From contig NC_091098.1 of NCBI RefSeq assembly GCF_024713975.1, forward strand, positions 23,844,316-23,908,315: DNA of 64,000 bases, written 5' to 3'. Both the position numbers and the translations under genes were made by a program. Shown piece by piece: positions 46,421 to 60,100 of this stretch (the first letter of the stretch is position 1; the number at the start of each line of letters is the position of its first letter). The notes beneath the pieces are model-generated. The model made no database searches. It had not been told where the DNA came from and worked only from the letters and a program-made list of their open reading frames with translations. The stretch is from Paralichthys olivaceus. Its lineage: Eukaryota; Chordata; Actinopteri; Pleuronectiformes; Paralichthyidae.

Positions 46421-47395
46421 GTCACTCAGAAGCAGGAAGTGGCTGACGACCTTTAATTAAATGCTGCAGTCAAGAATTATGTTAAAGGTCCAATGCAATT
46501 TTTTTTTTAAAAAAGGAAAAAAAAATCATGCAAACAGAAAAAAAACACGTTCCAACGTAAAGAAAACAACTTCATCAAAAGTCACAACAGATGCAAACGA
46601 GCAGCAAATTGCAAAAACGACACCAGAAAAGTTTCCATGTGTTTTCAAACTGATGAGGTTGTCTTCTTGATTTGCAGTGTGTTGAGCTCTCTCTGGTGTT
46701 TCAGCCACATTGTACGAGTTCTTTAACCTAGAATGGGCCCTTTATATGTAAATACGTTATAATTACATCAGGAGCGGGTCCTCTGGCAGCAGTTTCTGCC
46801 ATGAAAGGTCAAAATATCGATCAGAGGGAGGTTCTGTTCCTCAGCAGGACAGGAAATGAGACAGTTCGTTGACAAAGCAGAAGAAGTGTTTTGACACATT
46901 TTTTACTTCCAGGAACTCTTTGTCAGCTCATGTTTGCTGCTGCAGAACAGCAACACATCAAAATCTAGTGCGAAAAGCTGCTTAAGCAGAGAGCAGATAG
47001 ACGTTTAGTAGTTTTTCTATTAAAACGTAGACGTAACACTATTAATATATTATATACTATTATAAATATCGATTCAGACAGCTACACTGGTCCGCACATT
47101 TAAAAAAAAATAAAAGGTAATTTTCCCAGTAATAAAAGTATTAATTTCAACATATAGCTTCATTTAATTTAGTTATATTTAGGTATGAGAGGTTTTTTTT
47201 GTGTAGTTTTTATTCATGTTACAAATGGGTGTTCGACAATTATTTGGTAAACTGACCATAAGGCTTCAGACTTTACATTCAAATGTATATTGGTTAATTT
47301 GAGTTTTACAAAACTAATGACTTCAAGATAGAAATGTGAATAAAACCTTCTGACCTGAACAATGAATCAATTGGCAAAAATAACTCCAGACTTGG
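46421..47395. other. Short intergenic spacer, rnf41 to ankrd52
   Basis: About 1 kb of AT-rich DNA with A/T homopolymers and no recognisable gene. In human, NABP2 and SLC39A5 lie between RNF41 and ANKRD52; no exon of either was found here. Confidence 0.6.
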
Positions 47396-47415
47396 GAAAT
47401 ATTTAGCAATAGCAC

Positions 47416-47421
47416 TTTATT
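47416..47421 (-). terminator. ankrd52: Candidate distal ankrd52 poly(A) signal
   Basis: AATAAA on the minus strand at the left end of the repeat-poor AT-rich tract, with cleavage expected near 47,395. Confidence 0.4.
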
Positions 47422-47850
47422 GAACACAAACAACCCTAAGCCACAATACTGAATGACAAGACCAATTGGCTGCAGCAAACATTTTATAAAATAGATTCAG
47501 GTTTAATGTCACTAAATTGTTTTTTTTTTCTTTTAACGTCAGAAAGACAGATGCAGGTTTTTCCAAAACAGTGAATGATCTTTTACATATTTAACATTTT
47601 TGTAACAAATTATCATTCACATGTTCACACAAAGGAATAACAAGGCAAAGTGCTTTCAGGATTGCATTGTCGAAAAAAAAAAAAAAAAAAATTCCTAAAA
47701 CACAACAGAAGAATGAATGGCTTGAGGTTTAGGTGAGACAGTGGCCAAGGGTGGTCCAGTCCTGGACAAAGCATACGTGGGGCAGGGGGGGGGTTGAGGA
47801 TGGTGGGATGTGTAGGGAGTGTTGGGGGGGGTCATTAAACCTCAAACCTT

Positions 47851-48162
47851 TCACCTTGTCCTGTGCCCCTTGTCGTCAAACTGAATGTAAAATGTCGGGG
47901 CGGTGTGGAAACAGAAGACTATGAAGCAGAATTTGGTTCGACAGATGGATTCGAAGGCATACGGCTCGAGGGGCTCAAACTCACCCTCGTACAGAATTAC
48001 AAATCCACCTCGCCATCTTTTTTCTCGTGACAACCCGTGGTACCATTCCAACTGCAGGGCGATGGATGGCTGACCCAGAATGAAGCTGTAAACGTTGAAA
48101 CTGTGTATACTACAGGGCTCGACAGGGAGGTATACATACGAGAGGAAACCAAAGAAATACAT
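47851..48162 (-). other. Unexplained GC-rich open frame near end of presumed ankrd52 3' UTR
   Basis: A minus-strand frame of up to 103 codons whose last 75 or so (for example GQPSIALQLEWYHGL and GGFVILYEGEFEPLEPYAFE) use mostly C or G in third position, unlike the AT-rich DNA around it. Possible acceptors (TTTACAG, GGGTCAG, CCCTGCAG) lie inside it. I do not recognise the protein. It may be a terminal exon of an unseen gene, a conserved 3' UTR element or chance. Confidence 0.25.
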
Positions 48163-51100
48163 GATATCAAAAGAAAAGAAAAAGCCAATGGATGGTTATT
48201 CATTTTCTAAAAGATGATTCCTCACCACTGAATGTTAAAGGGGATAGACTATCATCATAATCTGCATCTTAACATTGTCTGGCTTCACATTCCAGTGGTA
48301 TTTTGTCGTATAAATGCTTCTCATAAATATTTTTTTCAACGTCAAATAGACAAATACACATACAGCACAACCAAGCACACTTTTTTTTTTCGTAAGTATA
48401 ACTACCATTGCTTATGATAAATCTGTATTCCCGTACTGTGATCCTCTTTTTTTTTCTTTTTCTTTTTTAGAAGTCAGAACAGGTGGAGAGACAAACAATA
48501 CTCAAGGCTGCAAAACAAGGAGGTAGGAGAAATGCTACTGAAAAACAGCAAGTGATGCTAACATGATCGTTCACTTAAATAATCATGATACACCAGGCGT
48601 CGGCTCGACTTCTTGAACCATGCTACTGCCGACAGCTGCTATCCCAGTCATCGTCTTCAGGAGCGGAGTGTGACAACCGGAATTTCAGATTTCCACTTTA
48701 GTAAAAATATCGTAGGTCATTGGTTTTACTTAAATTATGATGCCCCAGAAATAATCTCAAGAGTTGTACGTGCAGGTTTCCTGACAGCGCCTGAGGCTGA
48801 CTGGAGTAGCAGCTGTTTACTAACTAAAGAAATCTTCGAGGCCCACTCAGCCTTTAAAAAAAACATTTATCGTGTCTTTACCCTATATTTCCCGACTGTT
48901 TTTTTTTTTTTCTTAAATGGGCTAATTTCAACAGAGTAACTTCATTGGTCCTGTCGTCATCACAGGTCTAGAGACCACGCTGCTGGTGATGGCATTGACT
49001 CCTTTAGACACAGTAGAGTAGTATATTTGCAGATTTGTAAATGAGGTAATCAGCGTTAGGCTAAATAGGGAACCCTGTCATTGACACACATGCCCACCTC
49101 ATTCATCAGCAAAGCAAAAAAAAGAAAAAGTTCCTCAATCAGCGGGACAGGACGTTGGGAAATTAAATCAACTTTGGAATGTTGGGTGGACGAGCCAACT
49201 TTTTTCCCCTCATATTTTTTTATTTTATCATTTTTTTCAAAATTCATTCCTGTTTTTGTGAAGGTGCACTGTGAAACCATTTGATTGTAACTCATCACAT
49301 GCCCTGATTCAGAGTCCTTCTACTCATAACAAGGGCTCCTTTGTATTTCCCCAGATAAGCCACTCAAAGTAAAACAGGCAACCCATTATCTATCACCTCT
49401 ACATTTTAAATTTGCGATGAATTAAGGCTGCCTCAGCCGCAGACCGCTGCCTGCTTTAAGTCCAGTCGTGAGAGGATTGTTAATAGCTTGTGAGTCGCAA
49501 TGAGGTGGCAACATCTACAGTGAAGCAGACTAAACATAAAAACATGAAAGGGGGACAACCACGAAGAAAATGTCACAGAACATGCAGTACACATCCTTTC
49601 TACAGTAGGCTATTTCTAATAGCACATTCAAGGGGGGCTGCTAATGGGAATATTCTGCGATATGGCTCTGCTGTAGAGTAATCAAGCTTGATGTGAGACT
49701 ACTTCCATCGTGAGCTCATGGAAGGAGCGAGTCGATAAGGTGCTCCATCAGAAGATTGCTGCCTTATTTCACCTGCACAAACTCTTTGTGTCATTCAGGT
49801 TCACCTGCAAACACCGGAAAGTGTCTTTTTTTTTTTTTGAACATTTGTTTTCCTTCGTGTAAATACATTCCCCCCCCCAAAACACATCTTTTGCTGGTGA
49901 AAACAAACGGCACTTTCAAAGGGGAATGTTTCTCTAAAACCACAATCACAGGACCTCCAAGTAACAAATTCTGAAAACACAGGCTATTATTCAGTAGATA
50001 TAAATCTCATGAGTATCTTAACTGTACAAGCTTTAGGCTACACGCTGAAAAGGGAGGGACACGTAAGAACCCTTAATGCTTAACAATGAAAACAAATATA
50101 AGGCATTTCATATTTCCTTTTATCCGCATACGTCACTGACAGCAGGTCTAAATATTTTTGAGAAAACATTTCATTCAAGGAGGAAGAGGATGCATATACA
50201 CATCTACACATGCAAATTAACATGTCTATCGGCTAGAAACCAGAAATCCAAACTACAATACCGTAAAAGTCCATCTATCAGAGGAAAAAAAAAAAAAACC
50301 CTGCACCTGCTCAAATCTATCGGGAAACTTGTGCACCTTCCTTTCTCTGAGCAGGCGGCTTTTAAAGTCTGATAGTGATCACAGTTTTAAGAACGGAATA
50401 TCACTCACTCCACTAGCAAACGCCACCTCTGAATACAAACAAGAGGACCACTTGAAATCCTTCATTTGCTACAGACAAGTGACTTTTGGTGTTAACAAAA
50501 AGGGCATATTAAATAAGATTTTCTTTTCCACCGAGGAAGCAATGATAAACACAAGGTTATTGCACTTTTATCTTTTGTCTATTTCAAACGAGGTCAGCTT
50601 GAGAGAAGATGATGCATGCCTTAATGTCGTAGTAAGACAACAAATGTTACGTCACTTCTATAGTATGATCACACGGTAATTAACACTGCACACAGCTACT
50701 ACTGCAAACCTACTTGTAGTCAGTCTACCCTAAATAATACAAAACAATCTCCACAATCAATTTGCAACACAGTCACAACAGTTTGCCTAAACTTGATCTT
50801 GAAATGCAGGTACCGCATCTTTTCACATCTCGGTTAATAATCATCGATGAAAACCAGAGTCGAGAAAAACAATCTGAAGCAGCTCTGAAAAATCCAGACG
50901 ATGGTCTTTCTACAGTTAATGTGTTACTGACAATCAATCCTCCGGTTTCCTGCACTCGAGAGGAGGCCGATGTTTTCCCTCGTGCCTTTTTGCCTAAATT
51001 TGGTCTATAGGCTCCTGCTCTCCTCGGTGTTGGGGGAAGCCAACTAAGTCCAGAGGTGCCTTCTTTGGATTTGTGCTTTCGTACAATTGATCTCCATCCG

Positions 51101-52644
51101 TTCAATGTGTGATGTGCCTGAAATTGCATCAGTAGTGTGCAATTTATTCTGCCAAGCAGACAGTGAGTGGAAATGCATCATTAAATCCACACCAATACAG
51201 GAGGAGTTACTTGGCTTTTTTTGTTTGAATAACTTAGATCACATAGGGTTGAGATAATCATGCTCGGAGGGTGTATGAGTCTATGTTCTGTCGTCATGTA
51301 TGTTCAGTGTAATTTTCCTTTCCCCCCCCCATTATAAGGCTTCTGGGAAATACAAATGGAAGACCGTACCTTTCGGTAGTAACAAATAAAAGGCACCATG
51401 CCACCACTGTGCTCAATATTACACAGGTCCTATCGGTGGTGGGAAAATTAATAACCAAGTGTTCAGGCAGGGAAAAGTGGTCAAACTAGCATTAGTCGTA
51501 CAGTAAAATTTTATTGTTTTGATTTACAGAGGTATGGTATTATAGCTAGCTTCATTTCCTACAATAAAATTAGACAGTACCCTTCATCCTATATGACTTG
51601 CACCAGATAACAGACTCATCTGTTGGTTGTAATGAAGCGACACATGTTGAAATTGTTACTATGCTTCTCTGTTAAAAAAAAAAGAAAAAAAAAGGGAAAT
51701 TGTGCATGTTTAGGTTTGACATGCAAATATTGAAATGTTGTTACTCACACACATACACTCACACACACTACAAGAGAGAAATCTACACGACTTGCATTAG
51801 GAAATGCAAGAAGAAATCACAGAGGATCAATGTCAGCGGCTTCACGAAAAGATCAGTGATGAGGTAAAACTGCAGGTCCAATAAGAAGTACAAGGTGCAG
51901 TCGGCTGCCCCTTAGTAAGGTAGGAAACATCAGACATCTGCCGACACTAATCTAACACTTTCGCTTAGATACATCTACGATTTAGGCTGGTTTAAGCAGA
52001 ACTACACTACCCACGAGAAGATGGATAACAAAAGTTTAACTCTTTGTTAGCATAGCTGTACAAGATTTTTTTTTTTTTTTTTTTTTAAATCACGAGAATT
52101 TCCTTTTTTCCATCTAAATATTTTTTCTTGAGGTACACCACCTTTATCCCCAGTGTATTTGGCTCTGGATAACAGAGAAGCCAAACTTGATTGTTTCCAA
52201 GTGAATTCTTAATTCGTTCTTTCACAGTGGCAAATATGGCGATATCCTAACCTCTCAGAACAATCTCTGCACCATGGCAACCTTGAGCTATGTGCTACCT
52301 CAATTGATTTGTGTGCTTCTCGACACCTACAGATGTCTTTAAGACCAAAATTAGCCCCAAAATATTTTTTTTTTAGCGATCCGAACCAAGAAGCATAACT
52401 CTACAGGTGATGCAACTTATTAGGTACTGCCAGGTATCATTTCCATTTTCAGCTTTTAAGGCAAAAGGCTCAACAGTGGATCAGAGTTGAATTGAAATTT
52501 GCCATTTACTTCAAGTAAGAACCGAGACATCCATTGAGGCAAATCAATTCTATACTGTATATACCATGCGTTTTTCTTTTTATGGGACATCTAAAATGTT
52601 TTTTTTTTCTCCTGGTAACACACACATTATAAACCATCTTGTTA

Positions 52645-52672
52645 AACACACACACACACACACACACACACA
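52645..52672. repeat. (CA)n microsatellite
   Basis: About 13 CA copies; the only dinucleotide array in the presumed ankrd52 3' UTR. Confidence 0.95.
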
Positions 52673-55600
52673 ACCTAGGGATTGCTTTGCCAATAGCAAA
52701 CTAACTGTATTCTCCAAAAAATGTCCAATTATAAAATAGACTTCTACCCAACACCAATTTTGAACCAAATACTTGCATTAAATTACTAATAACCCATGCA
52801 AATATTTATAGTTTTCCTTTGACTAGAATAATTGGTGAAAAAGACATGCAGCTCCAAACTCAAAATTGTAATAATCCTGCCTACTTCTGAATAAGTTACG
52901 GACCAAGTAAATATGATTTATGTCTAAAGGCAAATAAAGGTTTCTATGGCACTAAATGGGTGTAGCTTAGGTGCATTTTTGTCAAATATAGGCTATTTAC
53001 GAGTATGTGTGATCATATCTACTGCAGACCTTTTTGTCCCTCTTGTTTTACTGTGCTCTAAGGCAGTCTCAATGGAATGGATGAACATGAACGTTTAATT
53101 GTGAACTCTTGTCCTCTGTCTACCTTGCAGGCTACACTCCACACAAATGTATATAGAGAAAAGTGATATCACACAACAGCAGGCCTATACTCCCAACAAT
53201 AATGCCAAAAAACAAAAGTCCCTATCCAGACCCTCAATGCAGGAAGACTACTACACTTACTGAATATCATGTAGAGAAGTAGGTCATGACATGCTACCTG
53301 TATAATCACATCTACGCACGACAAATGAAGAGCAACAGTTTAAAGTCGGGAGAAAGCAAATTGTCCTGCTCTAAACTGACCCTACATTCATTTCAGTCAG
53401 AAAATTCATGGCTCAGATTTGATGGTCAGACTGTAAACTGCTTGAACATATGCATAAATCCATTGCTGCTTTACTAAGAGGTTCCCCCCCCCCTCTCTCC
53501 ATGTTTTGGCAATCAGGCCTCATTTGTGACCAAAGTTTATAACATCGAACCCGCATTCAAATCTTCCATTGGCATTTATGCTATGATTTACTGAATTGGC
53601 CTAAATGGATGGCAGTGCAATATTTGTGCTGCACACATTTTACACACACGCTCTATTGCTACAATTGGACCTTTCATTGCTTTCCGACTCCAGATATATA
53701 TTGTATATGCTCCGTTTGTTTAATCGTTAACTATATCAAAATTGTGATCTAGCTCCATGCACAATCACTCAGTTATCACTGGTACACACAAATAAAACAA
53801 ACAAAAAAAAAGCATGTAGAAGAATACTGTGATACAATAAAAGGATTCAGTTACAACTTGTATAGTTGCGAGGGACAATGGCTCCATTTACTGGTCAGAT
53901 AAGGACATCACAAGAGAAAACAAAAAGATCCCTGCCTGAACAGACTATCTGACAGCACCTACAGATGGCAGAGAGAGAGTATGTTGAGTATTTTGAGGAG
54001 CCTGCCTGAGGTGCGTGTTGAATCACTGGACTGACTTAAAGTGACTGAGGCCAGAGTCTGTATTATTAACAGTAGGCTGGGTAATGCAACCTTGTCACTT
54101 TGTCGGGCCGTTTGCCCAGAAAAAAAAAAAAAAAAACACACAAAAAAAAGTCAGTGGGCAGTGGGCACTGTCCCGAAGTGCTTAGAGACACTTGTTTTTT
54201 TTTGTTGTTTTTTTAAATAATGCATTGTTAGAGTACAATTTTGTTGCAGCCTTTGCTTGTCGTTTGCAACCCTTCCTTCCTGTATTCAGCAGCAGCAACA
54301 CACATGCATGTAAACATAAGTACATACATTACATCTGCTCCTTTGCACACTTAGAACCTGAATGTACTAAAGTGCGTGCTTGACTATCTAATTAAGTGCT
54401 GTGGGATTAGGGTTAAAAAGGAATTAAATTAATGGAACCTCCCATTAAAAATGTAGACATAATCATCCTGCTGAGATCTGATTGGATTAGTAAAATTCTG
54501 CCTGCGGCTTCAGCACAGATCCTGAGATTACAAAAGAAAATTATGCACCTATCCCTAATTTAAACAACAATATAACTTCTCCTGTAAATTAGAAATTGAT
54601 CAAGAGACCAAAGGCTGAGAGTCGCCGATTAGTTCTAATTCATTTCAGTCAGTTATGGAGGTTTTGAATTGAAATGACGAATACAAATCTACTCAACTAA
54701 CCGAGAAATCACTGCTCTGAAATTGAACAGTTAGTCAAATAAGATACGACGACGCGAACAACCTTTTGCAGGGGGAATTTAACAACATAGCCTAGTCTAG
54801 GTCCTCATCTCTCATCCAGTCAACTAATGTGTGCAATTGTGCCACTTCATTACCAGTGGATATGAAGTTATCACGCCAATGAAAACAATCTTACTCAGTG
54901 TAATTTAACCACCAGCCGATGGTTTAAAACAATAGAAAAAAAGACGACAAAATAGCATAGATATAACATCTTAAAGTCACAAACAGCTCTAGTGGTCCGA
55001 TACAATCATCTTTAGTATGCTTAGTACCAGAAATGGGATGAGGAGACGACAAAATTAACACCAAAAAAGCACATATTTGGATTTCTGCTATTCCTGAAAT
55101 CTAAACAACAGGTATTGGCCTAAGCGAAGATCCCCCTCCTTTTCCTCTTAGCCCTATTTGCTTCTAGAAGGGACATCAGCCCCCTGGTCACTGATATTGC
55201 CGTTACATATACAGATATGCTGGGCAATGTTTTTTTTCTCCCCACTAGCTACTATGATTTGACCGTGTTCAATGTTGTTGTTATCAAATGGGTGGAAAGA
55301 TGATCAGATTCAGGGCTCGTCATACTCTGTCATTATGCAATCCAACTGAAATGATGTGTTACGGAAGGCATGGGTCAAAAGGCATTTCATGGGATGCCAT
55401 AAAGGCAGCCCAGTGCATTTGTGTTGACACTGACAGTAAAATGCCCGGCACACACAGAGCCATTCGTTAAGTCTTTAGTAATTTTTCATGAAGAAAGAGG
55501 AAAATAAAATATATTTAAGAAAAATAAAGAAAATTCAAACACATTCCAGGGAAACAAAAGCCCTTATGACAGTGATTGTCTATTCAATAATGTTTAACCA

Positions 55601-57171
55601 AAACAAAAAAGGCCAAAAAAGAAAAAATATTGCTTGAAAACTGCCCAATAGAAAAGCAGAAAATACTCTTTATCTTTCAGTTATAATAATAATAATCAGA
55701 GTTGACCACCGAGAAGCTGAGACATAAGCTATTAGATGTTTGAGACTAGTTCACCAGCTCCGACAAATCCTCCTTACAGAGAGCTTGTTAAACGACGGTG
55801 GTGATGGCCGGTTCAACTTCAGAAACGCAAGAAAACAAACAAACAGAAAAAGTCATTAGTGCCAAAAAAAAAACACGATTGCTCTCTTTCAATAATTAGG
55901 CCAATGGAATTCTGAAATCTTTTCCCAAAAAAAAGAAAAACACTGTTAAAGAGATGGGAAATAAATTGAAATGGCTTGTTCATTTATGTGCTCAGATATA
56001 TGATGCTTTGATGAGGTGTTGTTGGCAGATATTACTAGTAAAGCCTTCATCTAGAAATAAACAAGGCCTCAGTCAGTCACTATCCTACAGTAGTTCTCTA
56101 GTCCTACAAAAAGAGAACATTAGGCCTACGGACCCTGGGTGAAGATGAAGCAGCTGCTAAACGAGTTGACGAGGTATATCAAGATCTATTGTCTTTCTCT
56201 ATACAGTACAGTTCATCTCAAATAAATAATTTATAGCCATAGTAGTGTTGATCAACTTTGGTCATAACTTATATGCTTAGAAACATTCTAGCTTAACAAA
56301 CACTTATTTAGCATCTTTAAAACATGAAGTCAGCATTAAGAGCAAATTGATGACCTAATGCCGACCCGAGCATGGCTCTCCTTTGGAAGGAGACATGCGT
56401 GTGTATTCAGCAGCGTTACCAAATTATCTTAAAATGCCAAACGATTCTAAGCTGTACGTTTAAAGTACACTATGGAATTAACATCTTTGTGACCCTTTTC
56501 CAAATTTCGGATTGTACTGTAGTACACAAGCATTGCACTCTTAAGCAAAATTTCGATTTTCCCTTGTGTGGTTCCTTCATAAAAATCTAAGCTAACGGAC
56601 AATTAAAAACAAAACAAAACAAAAAAAAAAGAAAGAAAGAAAGAAATCAAAATATCACCAAAACACAAAGAAACTCTTTGATCATTCTTTTGGGAAGGCT
56701 GTATGTTCCTCTACAAGGTCACCATAACGGATTAAATATGATATGACTTCTTATACTGAGTGATATGAAGATAAAGACAGTCGAGGATACAGAGGTTTCC
56801 ATGCTCTTAGATGTCGGTTATATAATTATGTAGACATGGTTTTAAAGGGTTAAATGATTTCGAGATGGCCAGATTGCTCGTGTTTGTTTTGGAAGCCGCA
56901 CTTTATCTGAGTGACCTTGTAGAGCAAGTTGCCTCTACGAGTTAAGCACTACTAGGAGATGGAGGAATGGGATCTAATTGCATATTAGGTTTGACTGCAC
57001 CTCAAGAGAAGACCAAACACTCACACACACACAGACGCACAAACACATACATACACAGAGAACAGACGTGTGGGTGGGTGCTCTCCTGGTCCTCTGGGCC
57101 ATGTTAAAGGGAGTCACCCCCTGGTGGTGATGATGGTGATAGCAGCTGACTGAGGGGGGGTGCACACGCCC

Positions 57172-60100
57172 TCACTCAGACAGACACCCATCCAGGCCAA
57201 CCGGTGCACCGTGACGGTCTTTGACGTAGCCGTTGTGGAGGCCGTTGCTGGGCAGCGGGGCGCAGGCGGCGGTGATGCCGCAGTGCTTCAGCAAGTTGAG
57301 ACCCGGGGATGGGGAGACGGTGGGAGAGGAGCAGGAGCAGGAGGAGGGGTCCCGCTGGGGGAAAGGCTTCATGGTAGAGAGGATCAGAGCCAGGCAGTCA
57401 GCCACGTCCTTGTTGGGAGCACAGGCCAAAGCTGGGGTGTGGCCTGATGAAGAAAAAAAAAAAAAAACTTGCATTAGAACACATACTGCTTGAAAACCAG
57501 TTGAATTACAATAAGTAAAGTTAACAACCCTAATGTTTCTCTCTGCATCACATTAAATGACACATGCAGGTGTTTAACTAGCTGGTGAAGATCGTTTAAC
57601 AACTAAAGAGACAAATATTTCCCTCAGTACAAAATAAGCCACTTATAAAGTACTTTGTGAGAGAAGGGGGGGGGGGAATAAAATGTTCTTCAGTGATAAT
57701 GATACATGGTCATAAAACTATTAAAATAAACGTCTTTAAACCACCAGGCGTATACGCATCAGTACTCAAATATATAAATTCTGTTCCCAGGTGAGAACTG
57801 CACCGAAAGCAACCAATAAATTCCAGTGGGGCACTTTGCTGCCTGTACATACAACTGATAATTATAAATATAAACTGGGTTGGCAGTTTATTAAGTGCAC
57901 GCAGTGTGATACTTAAGTCCTGTAATAAATCCTCCTTTCATGCAGGTTGTAATGTTGAGTTTTTAATCAAAATTACCCCGGAGACGTGTTAATTCAGCCG
58001 CGTCATCATTGTGGAGGCTGCAGTCTGTGGAGCTGTTGAGCTAAATTGCATTATGCAGAGTTTTTTTTGTTGTTTCTATTTTGCCTACTTTAGTTGATAT
58101 AAATGGGGTGGACAAAATATTAGAAACACCTGGACACTATGTTGTTGGCCCACAGACTTGGTGCAGCCTTAGTTTTTTGTTACTCTTAATTTTGTTTTAG
58201 GATTTGAAATTAACTCATTATGAAATGTTGGTAAATGGTCTCCTTGTAAAAAAAAAAAAAAAACAACACATCGGTCAATCAATATTTTGGAGTGCTTTAC
58301 CTTCCTCGTCCACAGCCAGCACAGTGGCTCCTCTGCTCAGCAGTGCCTGCACCACCGTAGCCAGGCCGTTGCGTGCTGCGAGATGGAGGGGCCTGGGAGA
58401 GAGCGAGGGGAAAGTATGAGAGGCAGCCGGACAGACAATTTGGCTCAAAAAGGCCAAACTAGTACACCCAAGTTTTAAAACTTGTCTCATTCGTTCTTAG
58501 CTTATAAATGTTACATGGTTCTCACATTTGCAGAGCACTGTTGGTGGCATTTATGAGTGTGGGACTGTGGATTTCTCCCAGAATCAGCAGGGCACACATC
58601 TCATGAGCCTGAGGGACAAAACAGAAAGACAATGCATTGCTTCACATACACAGAAGAGGCATCTCATGCTGCTTGGTTGATTTTCTATCTATTTAAGATA
58701 AAATGAGCATTGCTCATTTAGAGGAAACTTTACTTGGCTCAGTTTAGAAGTCGTGGTGGTAATGCTCAGCACACCACAGTGGAGCTTCGGGATCTACTGA
58801 GTCATTTTTATGCGTACCTTGCTGCAGGCCAAGTGCAGGGCAGTGTTCCTGTTGTCATCCAGCAGTGTCAGGTCAGCCTTGGCCCGGTGAAGGAGGATGG
58901 CTGGACAACACAAAGACATTTATTTCACTACAGTTGTCCTGCTGTGACAGATGTTGTCAGAAGACCACAACAGATGTAGTCCAGTGTGAGACATTCAACG
59001 ATGCATTGTTTTAAACAACAAGAATAAGAAGAGTGAAACTTACCGACAGTGCCACTGTGTCCCTTGTCAGCAGCAACCATCAGAGCAGAGCGTCCACTTT
59101 TGTCCACTGCGTTGATCTCCATCCCGTGGCGAAGCACCAGCTGAAGTCCTGTGACATCCTCAGCAAATGCAGCAGCATGCAGTGGGGTCCTACAGGCACA
59201 CACAGAGACAGTGGCAGTTTCAGGAAAAGCTCAGGGACTTGAGACACATTTTTTGAGATAGAAGAAACATGTGCAGTAACAGTGTAATGCAGTATCTCTT
59301 GTCTATCCCTCCCAATTTCCAGACTAAGTTCACTGTTTGTTCTGCAGACTGACCTTCCTTTGGCATCTCTGGTGTTAATCATCTGGACCCCAGCAGATTC
59401 CAGCAGCCTCTCTGCTGCACCGCTATGGCTCTTCATCCTACAAGCAAGAAGAATGTGTTGGTTACATCTAAACCTTCTTCATGGATTGTTTTGTTGTTTG
59501 AGGAACAGCTCTTAGTTTTGAAACACTGAGACGGGCCCTTATGAAAGGTTAATACTCACAGAGCACAGTGCAGGGGGGTGAAAGGGTTTCCCTCTTCATG
59601 GATAAATGTTTTAAATTCAAGTAAAACCTCCAAACAGTCTTCATGCCCTGAGAACCAACACACGCAGCGTTACGGACAAAAGATGTCACAGTGATTATTT
59701 CAACATTCAGGTTCGGCGGATCAGCCATTTTAAAGTCGATCAAACTGATCTTACCTTTGTAAGCAGCCCAGTGTAACGGGGTGTATTGTTTGTTGTCCAG
59801 CAGTTTATCTTGTGGGTCTGTTGCAATGGCAGCCTGCACCAGACTGGCCATGATCTCTGTGTGGCCTCTGGACGCAGCGTAGTGCAGCGGTGTCCTACCC
59901 TGGGTGTCCTTACACAGTGCAGAAGCTTTGTGCTCCAGCAGGGCTGTCACACAGTCGTCATGGCCCAACACCGCCTGGACACAGACAGGTGATGAGACAA
60001 ACTATTACGTGGACATAACTTTGACTATCATGACTCTTTCATTTAGCTTAACCACTATATTTGGAAGTGAAAATGAAAGATCTTTAGATTGTCTATTATT

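Larger units (their letters stand above)
47396..57171 (-). other. ankrd52: Probable long 3' UTR of ankrd52 (about 9.8 kb)
   Basis: From the ankrd52 stop codon to an AATAAA (minus strand, 47416-47421) the sequence is AT-rich. It has homopolymer A/T tracts, one CA microsatellite (52645-52672) and almost none of the dispersed repeats seen elsewhere. No exon with recognisable protein was found apart from the unexplained frame at 47.85-48.16 kb. Mammalian ANKRD52 also has a multi-kilobase 3' UTR. Extent is inferred; several internal AATAAA words could give shorter forms. Confidence 0.5.

Noticed and set aside
57160..57447. 95-aa plus-strand frame rich in Gly and Ala
   Set aside because: Antisense shadow of the final ankrd52 exon.
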